The notes under the pieces were generated by a model. That model ran no database searches. It was given only the letters and a program-made list of their open reading frames with translations, and was not told where the DNA came from. DNA of 64,000 nt from Neofamilia massiliensis (GTDB lineage: Bacteria > Bacillota > Clostridia > Tissierellales > Peptoniphilaceae), in the NCBI RefSeq assembly GCF_001299475.1, contig NZ_CYUJ01000003.1, positions 62,001 through 126,000 on the forward strand, read 5' to 3'. Each line of letters begins with the position of its first letter. Position 1 is the first letter of the stretch. Below are positions 57,543-64,000 of this stretch, in pieces. The translations under genes and the position numbers were made by a program.

Positions 57543-57573
57543 AAAAAAAGAGCGAAAGATTTCTCTCTCGCTC
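57543..57573 (-). terminator. terminator of the AlbA-domain gene
   Basis: Minus-strand stem GAGCGAGAGA / TCTTTCGCTC followed by TTTTTTT, between the AlbA-domain gene and topoisomerase III. Confidence 0.85.
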
Positions 57574-57632
57574 AAAGTATTTCTCCTGAATATCATATTA
57601 TTTTCGGGAGAATTCTATTTTCTTTTTTAACT

Positions 57633-59063
57633 TTATTTGTTTACTTTCCAATATCCATCTTTAGCACTGCCTATATACTCGATTGTTTTTTCATCTGTGA
57701 GAATTTTTAAATCTCTTTCTATCGTGCTTACAGACACCAATAATATATGAGATAATTCAATTGTTGTTATGTTTGAATTTTCTTTCATAAGTTTCACTAT
57801 CTTATTTCGTCTATCTTTTGGTTTTAACTTTTTACCGTCATTTTGACCTTCATTTTCACCCTCATTTTGCCCCTCACTTTGACCGTCATTTTGAGTGACA
57901 TTTTGGGTATCATAATTTAAATTCTTTAAAATTGTAGTAAATGAAGATTCTGTTGACTTAAACTTTGGTTTTAATTCTTCTTTATAATTTTCTTCAGCTT
58001 CATAAGCTTCTATGATTTTTCTAAGTCCAGATCCTCTCCTTTCCATTAAATCCATCCTAGCAAATACATCCGCTATGATTGGGTTTCGTCTTGATGAAAA
58101 TACATCTAGTGGATTTATATCTTGAATAAATGTACCATCATACATCCCTCCAGGAGAATATATTTCCAGTCTGTCATCATAGATATCAACATGGACTTCA
58201 CTGCCAATTATTGAGTAATCTCTGTGAATTAATGCATTTACTAGAGCTTCTTGGACTGCCCTTTCAGGATATTCTGGATATTCTATTCTATAGACTGGAC
58301 CCTTTTTCCACATCTTTTTAGAATTTCTCTTCACAAAGTTCAAAGACGATTTTAGCAGATAAATAATGTTGCCTTCAAATTCTATATCATCTAAGGCATC
58401 CATTCTCCCATTAGCTTTAGTAAGCCCATTCCACCTAGTACAAAATACCCTTGACTGATAAACTTGATAGTTATCTGCAAATAAAGCTCCTGCTATAGTT
58501 AGGTTTCCTTCATCATTTACAAGTCCGAAAGATTTCAAATCTTTTTCTTCAAAATCTTTTCCCGTTCTTTCTTTGTACTCGATTTTAAGTTCCTTAAAGC
58601 TTACATCTTCTAGTTTTTTCTTTGACTGAAGTGAATCGTAACTTATATGTTCTCCCTTTAAAGACAAATTAAAAAGATCAATTCGACTTGCAGAGACACT
58701 TTGATTTCCTACTCTTTTGTAGGCTGTTCTCGTTCCACCATCTACTACAAAATATGGAGTGTTTTTCCCAGTAAATACACTTAAAATCAATATAACTTTT
58801 CCATCAAGCTCCTTGATTTCCATATCAAATTCTGGATTCGGATCCATTTTAATTTTTATGAATTCAGAAATATTTTCGGAAACTTCTTGATAGTCACTAA
58901 GTCCAAGAATTGTGTTATCATCTTTTACTCCAAATATTAGCTTCCCACCTCTACCATTAGCAAAGGCTGACACAGATTTTAACCAAGACTTTGACTTATT
59001 TATTTCTAATTTTTCTTTTTTATCATATAGATTTGTTTCTCCTAGATAATCTTTTAAGTTCAA
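57633..59063 (-). CDS. AlbA_2 (Schlafen-type) ATP-binding regulator
   Basis: 476 aa. Residues ~10-130 form the AlbA_2 domain (FANGRGGKLIFGVKDDNTIL), and an HATPase-like region (ALVNALIHRDYS, MERRGSGLRKIIEAYE) follows at ~270-350. Then comes a Gln/Asn/Glu/Gly repeat and a C-terminal winged helix (ITTIELSHILLVSVSTIERD). Such proteins are putative transcriptional regulators on mobile elements. I choose the TTG at 59063 (GGAGG six bases upstream). It has its own terminator and therefore its own transcript. Confidence 0.82.
   Translation of the reverse strand: MNLKDYLGETNLYDKKEKLEINKSKSWLKSVSAFANGRGGKLIFGVKDDNTILGLSDYQEVSENISEFIKIKMDPNPEFDMEIKELDGKVILILSVFTGKNTPYFVVDGGTRTAYKRVGNQSVSASRIDLFNLSLKGEHISYDSLQSKKKLEDVSFKELKIEYKERTGKDFEEKDLKSFGLVNDEGNLTIAGALFADNYQVYQSRVFCTRWNGLTKANGRMDALDDIEFEGNIIYLLKSSLNFVKRNSKKMWKKGPVYRIEYPEYPERAVQEALVNALIHRDYSIIGSEVHVDIYDDRLEIYSPGGMYDGTFIQDINPLDVFSSRRNPIIADVFARMDLMERRGSGLRKIIEAYEAEENYKEELKPKFKSTESSFTTILKNLNYDTQNVTQNDGQSEGQNEGENEGQNDGKKLKPKDRRNKIVKLMKENSNITTIELSHILLVSVSTIERDLKILTDEKTIEYIGSAKDGYWKVNK
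57839..57910. repeat. coding minisatellite, six 12-bp units
   Basis: Units of the form CATTTTGACCNT (plus strand) at 57839, 57851, 57863, 57875, 57887 and 57899. On the minus strand they encode QN(D/E/V)G-type tetrapeptides in the linker before the winged helix of the AlbA-domain protein. Confidence 0.85.
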
Positions 59064-59143
59064 AGTATCCCTCCTCTCTGGCAAACATTATATTTAATTA
59101 TACCATATTTTTGTATTGTTTATTCGATAATAGGACTTGAGAT

Positions 59144-60004
59144 TTATAATAGTTCATCATCTTCATCTAAAGATTCTTCATGACTTTCTTCATTGTAAGA
59201 TTCATCTTCTGACTCACTAATATAATCCTCATCATCTTCTTCAAAGTCTTCCAACATTCTATCTTCTTTTGCTTTGACTACTTTAAAATAATATCCTGCT
59301 CCTACAACTCCTCCAATTACAAGTGCAACAATTAGAAATGAACCTATTCCACTTTTCTTTTCTTCTTTTACTGGAACAGTCTTAGGTTCTTCTTTTTTTA
59401 CTTCTTCTTTCTTAGGCTCTTCAACCTTTATAGTGTTTTTATCTTCTGATTCAATCATATTAAGTAGGTCTTGCTCTCCTACTTCTGTCAATAATCTTAC
59501 ATTATCTTGATTTGATGAGTGATCCACTATTAGGTGCATAGTTTTTCCACTTTTAGTTTGAAATGTTAAAAATTGTCTTACATCTACTGGATTTTCTTTA
59601 TCTTTTTCTGTATCTCCACTTGGTGTAATATCTTTTCCATTCCTATCGACATTTTCAATTACTGAACCTCTTGCCTTATTTTCCCCAGTCGCAAGATTAT
59701 TTACTGCCTTAGTATTACCACCTTTTACAAGTGGGGTTTTCTTTGGAGGATTATTTGAAGGCTTATTTGCTTCACTTGTATTTCCTGGTATTCTTGGAAC
59801 GTCTTGATAAGGAATTTCTTCTTTTGATGGTGTAAAAACATCATCTTTCAACATTTTTTCAAATTCTTCTTTTTGTGGTTCATAGATTGATTCGTTTTGA
59901 CTTTTTATTTGCCCTTCATTTGTCATTGCAAATGTAGTTGCTGGTACTGTAAATGTAAAAAGGAGTAACGCTATGGCTACTCCTCGTTTAATGCTCATAT
60001 TCAT
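59144..60004 (-). CDS. DUF4366 / CD1107-family mobile element membrane protein
   Basis: 286 aa. Signal peptide (IKRGVAIALLLFTFTVPATTFA), low-complexity region, DUF4366-like core (FLTFQTKSGKTMHLIVDHSS ... LLTEVGEQDLLNMIE), one membrane helix (GSFLIVALVIGGVVGAGYYF) and an acidic cytoplasmic tail. Standard component of CTn/Tn1549 transfer regions, probably part of the cell-surface side of the mating channel; exact role unknown. The first of two ATGs (60004) is used. Confidence 0.85.
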   Translation of the reverse strand: MNMSIKRGVAIALLLFTFTVPATTFAMTNEGQIKSQNESIYEPQKEEFEKMLKDDVFTPSKEEIPYQDVPRIPGNTSEANKPSNNPPKKTPLVKGGNTKAVNNLATGENKARGSVIENVDRNGKDITPSGDTEKDKENPVDVRQFLTFQTKSGKTMHLIVDHSSNQDNVRLLTEVGEQDLLNMIESEDKNTIKVEEPKKEEVKKEEPKTVPVKEEKKSGIGSFLIVALVIGGVVGAGYYFKVVKAKEDRMLEDFEEDDEDYISESEDESYNEESHEESLDEDDELL

Positions 60005-60018
60005 TTTTCTATCCTTTC

Positions 60019-61602
60019 TTATCTTACATTTTTAAATACATAGACTGCTTTTCTAGCATTGTCCCATTCTATTGTTTGGTTTTTACCATCTTTGATATCT
60101 CCATGACTTGCTCCAAAAGCTTTGGCAATATTTGAAATTGAAGCATGAATTCTTCCATTTATAATCACTGGCTTAACATCTGAATTGTAGACTTTTCCAT
60201 CTGAATCTTTCATAACACCAGTATCAATATTTAGTCTTAATGTCTTTTTAGCTAAGATATTATTCTCTTTGTTTGAGAAAATAGCTTCACGAGTAGAGTT
60301 GTCATACTCAACATTAAAACCTAGAGTATAAGCAATATATCTTACTGGAATCATAGTTCTTCCTTGATACACATAAGTTTTTACATCCATGTAGACTGTT
60401 GTCTTACCATCTTTGTTGATAATGTTATAAAAGTTTTTGTCTACTTGGAAAACTGCAAATTCTTTTTCATCTTTAGCTTGTTTTTTGTCCAATTGTTTAT
60501 CTTGCTCTTTCATCTTGTTAAGATCAAATTGATTTAGGATGTTCTTATCATCAGCTTTCAAAAGTTCGTCCCACTTCTTATCTTGAGATTTCTTATCTTC
60601 TTTCTTCTCTTTGTTTTCTTTTTGGAGTTTTAGAAGTTCATCTAATTTCTTAGATAAGTCTTGGTTTAGATTTTTTTCTTTTTCATCTTTAGCTTGTTTT
60701 TCAAGTTCTTCTTTTGCTTTTTTATTTGCTTCCTCGATTAACTTCTTTGCTTCTTCAATTTTCTTATCTAATTCTTCTTTTAGCCTTTTAATTTCTTCAT
60801 CAGAAGCTTTTTGTTTTTCTTCTAGTCCTTTAATCTTATCTTCTAATTCTTTTTTCGTATTTTCAGAAGATTCTTTTAAGCTATCAATAGCCTTTTGAAG
60901 CTCTTCAATTTTCTTGCAGCATTCTGACTTAGAATTTTCTGTTTCTTTCTTTTTATTCTCTAATTCTTTTATCTTATTATCTTTTTCATCAAGAGCTTTT
61001 TCTAAGTCCTTTATTTTATTATCTTTATCCTCAATTTCTTTAGTCTTCTTTGCAAGTTTCTCTTCTAAAGACTCGAGCTTTTCTTGCATTTCTTTGATTT
61101 TATTTTCGTTTTTGTCTGTCTTTTCTTTTTCAGATTCTAACTCCCATTTTGTAGATGAATAATCTTCTTTTAGTTTTGCATTTTCATCTTGTAATCTTTT
61201 TAATTCATCTTTAAGCTGAGTAATTTCTGCTATTAGTTCATCATTATTAGAGTTTTTAAGATCCTCTATTTCTTTATTCAATTGAGCAATATTATTATCT
61301 TTATCTCTAATCTCTTCTTCTAGCTTAGCTTTTTCTTGTTTTAGTTTCTCTCCATTATCTTTGCAAGATTCTAACTTTTCCTTTAATTCATCTATCTTTG
61401 ATTGGTCTTCTTGTTTCTTATCATTTAAGTCTTTGATCTGATTTTCTAAATCACTAATTTTACTTATAGAACTTTCTATCACTTTTTTACTACCATCTGT
61501 ATCATCAGCTTTAGCTAGTACATTAGTAGTTGAAGTTGATGTTAAAACTAATAAAAGAGCCATAAAAAAGGCTCTTAGTCTGTTCGTATTAAATTTCTTC
61601 AT
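60019..61602 (-). CDS. secreted coiled-coil protein with copper-amine-oxidase-N-like C-terminal domain
   Basis: 527 aa. Signal peptide (RAFFMALLLVLTSTSTTNVLA), about 330 residues of heptad-rich Lys/Glu coiled coil, then a stalk-type domain (VYQGRTMIPVRYIAYTLGFN, VINGRIHASISNIAKAFGAS). The long rod plus wall-type domain suggests a surface adhesin or scaffold for mating contact. It lies inside the transfer operon, and its start overlaps the DUF4315 gene end by 14 bases. Confidence 0.85.
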   Translation of the reverse strand: MKKFNTNRLRAFFMALLLVLTSTSTTNVLAKADDTDGSKKVIESSISKISDLENQIKDLNDKKQEDQSKIDELKEKLESCKDNGEKLKQEKAKLEEEIRDKDNNIAQLNKEIEDLKNSNNDELIAEITQLKDELKRLQDENAKLKEDYSSTKWELESEKEKTDKNENKIKEMQEKLESLEEKLAKKTKEIEDKDNKIKDLEKALDEKDNKIKELENKKKETENSKSECCKKIEELQKAIDSLKESSENTKKELEDKIKGLEEKQKASDEEIKRLKEELDKKIEEAKKLIEEANKKAKEELEKQAKDEKEKNLNQDLSKKLDELLKLQKENKEKKEDKKSQDKKWDELLKADDKNILNQFDLNKMKEQDKQLDKKQAKDEKEFAVFQVDKNFYNIINKDGKTTVYMDVKTYVYQGRTMIPVRYIAYTLGFNVEYDNSTREAIFSNKENNILAKKTLRLNIDTGVMKDSDGKVYNSDVKPVIINGRIHASISNIAKAFGASHGDIKDGKNQTIEWDNARKAVYVFKNVR

Positions 61603-61828
61603 TATGAATGTTCTCCTTTTCTTTTAATTTTTCTTCTCTTTTTCTGTCATTAATTTTCTCCATTAATTCTTCCAAGCTAATATTGTTCCTCCTAAGAGTT
61701 ACAATTATTTCTTCATTTTCAACTTGTATTTCTTCATCGCAAATTTCCTTGTATTTTGCATTTAAATCTTTTAACTTCTCTTCTATTTTTTTCTTTTTGT
61801 TCCTAATACTTATAAGTTTTCTGTTCAC
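61589..61828 (-). CDS. DUF4315 family small protein
   Basis: 79 aa helical protein: NRKLISIRNKKKKIEEKLKD at the start and EEIIVTLRRNNISLEELMEKI in the middle, the DUF4315 pattern of CTn elements. I choose the GTG at 61828 with GGAG seven bases upstream. Cytoplasmic; function unknown. Overlaps the following coiled-coil gene. Confidence 0.78.
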   Translation of the reverse strand: MNRKLISIRNKKKKIEEKLKDLNAKYKEICDEEIQVENEEIIVTLRRNNISLEELMEKINDRKREEKLKEKENIHNEEI

Positions 61829-61842
61829 ATAATATCTCCCTT

Positions 61843-64000
61843 CTATCTTGGTCTTCCAAAACCATAAAAGTGTGATTTCCAATATTTTGAATTTATTGAT
61901 GTGTATTGAATTGGATCTCCTGCGTGAATCATCATTCCGTTACCTGCGTATATTCCTACGTGAGATATTGGTGTTCCACTGTTATATGTTGAGTGGAAAA
62001 ATATAATATCTCCAGGCTGAGCTTCACTTGGACTTACTGGATTACAATAGTCTTTATATATTCTCCATGCAGTTGTTCTTGGCATTCTCTTTACTCCTGA
62101 CTTTGTGAATGACCAACATACAAATCCTGAGCAGTCAAAGTTAGATGGTCCACTTGCTCCAAACACATATCTTTTGCCTATATGTTTTTCTGCTTCATTA
62201 AATAAGGCTTTGGTAGTAGCTGAATCAAAAGCAAGACCAGGATTTCCAAAGTTTGGATTGTCTACTATTTCTCCTAAGTCCCCATTACCTGATCCAAAAA
62301 CATCTCCCATATTTCCCTTAGCTTCAAGAAGAGCTTCATAATGAACTACATTGTCTGGATAATCTTTAAATATTTCCCTAACAACTTCATCCATTTCTCT
62401 TTTATTTAAAGTTACAATTAACCTCTTATATTCGTACTCTTCTTTTTCATAGCTAGTATAAGGATTACCACGACTATCATATCTTGTTCTTGCTACTGTT
62501 CTTGTTCTAATCTCAATTTCTTCCTTAAAATCAAGCTTATACATCTTATCGAAAAGCTCTTTTAAAATTCCTTTTACTTCAGATGCTGATTTTACTTCTC
62601 CGCATCTTGAAGTTATATAGGATAAAAGTTCATGGGTATTATGACCAATTTCTCCTTCTTTGTTTATTATATATTCGTCATATCCAGGATGACTTGTTTT
62701 TACACTTTCGATTTGTGATTGTAGGTCATATTCCATTGATGAAAATTCTTGATTAACTTCACTTAGAACTGTATCTTGTGATAGGTATGTTGTTGTCATT
62801 ACTGAGTTAACAGAGTTGCTTAATCCACTCATACCAACACTTCCACCACCAATCATGATTGATAGCATAAGACCTAGCCCTATTACTAGAAATAGAACCA
62901 TCTTGCTTTTTCTTACTATTAGCTCTTTAGAAGCCTTGCCTAAACTTAAAATAGCTTTTTTAACTCTATCTACAAGTCTTGTTTCGTGCTTTTTAGCTAT
63001 CATGCTCTTCATTTGCTTTCTTTGGTAAAACTTCTTAAATCTATTTTTCTTTATATAGGTATCTGACTTTTTTAAATCTTCCAAGCCACTTTTAAACTCC
63101 AACTTGCTTTTTCTCTTTCTTATTTTCTTATCAAGTTTAGATAATTTTTTTAAGGACTTTTTCTTTTTGTCTAACTTATACTTCCTTATTCCATGCTGGA
63201 GTTTAGAGCTTACATTAGCGACTTTTTCTCCAGATTCTACACCAGTATTGTCAGATCCTGAACTTAAATAATCTCTCACTAACTCTGAAGACTTAGCTCC
63301 AGATAATAAAACCCCAGAGGATAGACTTCCTTTAGTTTTATTCTTTAAGATATTATCCTTTAGCTTGCTTTTAGACTTTTCAAGCTCTCCAATCTTTTTA
63401 TCTGAGATAAAATCTTTAACATCTTGTGCTTTCTTAGAATCTTTCGTTGAAACTTTCTTAGATTCATTTTTTAAGTTATCAATTTTCTTTCGAGTGAATT
63501 TATCACTCTCATAATTTTTTCTTTTGTAGTAAGTCTTCTTTTTATTAACTTTCTTTTGTTCTAAAGGTTTAAGACTTGTTTCTTTTTCATCTTTTATAAA
63601 TTCTTGATTATTGTCTTTAAGCTCAGGATTATCAAAAGTCTTATCTGTTTCGACTTCGCTTAGCTTACTTTCTTTATCTATTTCTTTAGAAAATTTTTCC
63701 TTATCTCTAAACTTCTTTTCTTGATAAAGCTTCTGCTTTTGCTTTTTATCGATATTAGTATTACTTTCGTTCTTACTTACTTCATCTTTAACAAGCTTAT
63801 CTTTTCTATATATTCTCTTGCTTTTCTTTGCTTCAATAGGTTTATCTTCACTTGTCTGGATTCGCTTAGACTCTTTTTCGTTGATTTTGTCTTGGAATTT
63901 ATCCTTACTATGGATAAGTTTATCCTCATAATTTTTAAGAACTTGTCTTTTACTTGATGCCTTCTTATTACTTATTGGTTGAGCCTTAGCTGAAATATCA
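61843..64000 (-). CDS. NlpC/P60 peptidoglycan hydrolase of the conjugation machinery (5' end outside window)
   Basis: The frame is open to the right edge, giving at least 719 residues. The N-terminal ~400 visible residues are very Lys/Ser/Glu-rich and cytoplasmic. One membrane helix follows (MVLFLVIGLGLMLSIMIGGG), then an extracellular region and a C-terminal NlpC/P60 domain with SNFDCSGFVCW (catalytic Cys), ISHVGIYAGNGMMIHAG (catalytic His) and RVPRTT-like RMPRTTAW. It opens the wall for the mating channel, as in CD1108-type proteins. A GTG at 63279 is an internal codon, not the start. Confidence 0.88.
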   Translation of the reverse strand, partial: DISAKAQPISNKKASSKRQVLKNYEDKLIHSKDKFQDKINEKESKRIQTSEDKPIEAKKSKRIYRKDKLVKDEVSKNESNTNIDKKQKQKLYQEKKFRDKEKFSKEIDKESKLSEVETDKTFDNPELKDNNQEFIKDEKETSLKPLEQKKVNKKKTYYKRKNYESDKFTRKKIDNLKNESKKVSTKDSKKAQDVKDFISDKKIGELEKSKSKLKDNILKNKTKGSLSSGVLLSGAKSSELVRDYLSSGSDNTGVESGEKVANVSSKLQHGIRKYKLDKKKKSLKKLSKLDKKIRKRKSKLEFKSGLEDLKKSDTYIKKNRFKKFYQRKQMKSMIAKKHETRLVDRVKKAILSLGKASKELIVRKSKMVLFLVIGLGLMLSIMIGGGSVGMSGLSNSVNSVMTTTYLSQDTVLSEVNQEFSSMEYDLQSQIESVKTSHPGYDEYIINKEGEIGHNTHELLSYITSRCGEVKSASEVKGILKELFDKMYKLDFKEEIEIRTRTVARTRYDSRGNPYTSYEKEEYEYKRLIVTLNKREMDEVVREIFKDYPDNVVHYEALLEAKGNMGDVFGSGNGDLGEIVDNPNFGNPGLAFDSATTKALFNEAEKHIGKRYVFGASGPSNFDCSGFVCWSFTKSGVKRMPRTTAWRIYKDYCNPVSPSEAQPGDIIFFHSTYNSGTPISHVGIYAGNGMMIHAGDPIQYTSINSKYWKSHFYGFGRPR

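Larger units (their letters stand above)
23065..64000. mobile_element. integrative conjugative element (Tn1549/CTn-like), left part, continues beyond window
   Basis: A large serine recombinase is at the left end, with sigma-like and XRE/ImmA regulators, MobC and relaxase. Further right come an SSB-like protein, a methylase-helicase, topoisomerase III, DUF4366, DUF4315 and NlpC/P60 conjugation proteins, in the order known from Tn1549-like elements. The left boundary is set just inside the IS30 stub; no att sequence was identified. The coupling protein, VirB4 and the rest of the transfer genes would lie past the right edge. Cargo: type III RM system, itself hit by a tetracycline-resistance insert. 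Confidence 0.75.

Noticed and set aside
63279-63279. GTG as start of the NlpC/P60 protein
   Set aside because: The frame stays open upstream to the window edge with the same Lys/Ser-rich composition, so the gene begins outside.
1-64000. CRISPR array or rRNA operon
   Set aside because: No regularly spaced repeat series and no rRNA-like sequence were seen; the only short tandem arrays are the 12-bp and 20-bp coding repeats.

Overview
The window is AT-rich DNA from a low-GC Gram-positive anaerobe. Codon usage, gene content (TsaE-TsaB-RimI-TsaD operon, GltS, NAGPA-type secreted proteins, EFR1 ferredoxin) and the Clostridium/CTn-type mobile genes suggest a Peptoniphilaceae-like member of the Tissierellia (Anaerococcus, Finegoldia or Peptoniphilus). 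That taxonomic placement is an inference; no rRNA gene is present.

Positions 1 to about 14,800 look like ordinary chromosome. They hold the end of an ABC-F ATPase, the t6A tRNA-modification operon tsaE-tsaB-rimI-tsaD, two convergent secreted phosphodiester-glycosidase (NAGPA-domain) proteins, a gltS plus M20 amidohydrolase pair, tRNA-Val(GAC), a GNAT/DUF3795 protein with an EFR1 ferredoxin, an autoregulated-looking MerR gene, a phnA/yjdM gene with an in-frame UGA at a Trp position, and a GNAT.

Positions 14,870-23,060 are accessory. A two-component system with an FtsX-type ABC transporter lies between two 70-bp imperfect direct repeats. It is followed by a decayed recombinase tail, a decayed response-regulator receiver, a membrane-anchored serine hydrolase and an IS30-type stub.

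From about 23 kb to the right edge is the left part of an integrative conjugative element of the Tn1549/CTn kind. Its order is a large serine recombinase with a coupled GNAT, a sigma-like regulator, a divergent XRE/ImmA regulatory module, RhuM, a putative oriT, MobC, and a relaxase with an in-frame UGA. Next is a type III restriction-modification cargo, then an SSB-like protein, a giant methylase-helicase, a cytosine-5 methylase, topoisomerase III, an AlbA-domain regulator, DUF4366, a coiled-coil surface protein, DUF4315 and an NlpC/P60 conjugation protein that runs off the window.

The type III RM cargo is wrecked. The mod gene carries a 20-bp tandem repeat that shifts the frame, inside a 752-bp-period tandem duplication. 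The res gene is cut exactly in its P-loop codons by a 6.9-kb insert flanked by a 5-bp duplication. The insert carries a tetracycline ribosomal-protection gene with an attenuator leader, an S66 peptidase, and fossils of Fic, ABC-F, nucleotidyltransferase and GNAT genes. The giant methylase-helicase gene (2,547 codons when joined) is split by a 2.3-kb group II intron whose own reverse-transcriptase frame is broken.
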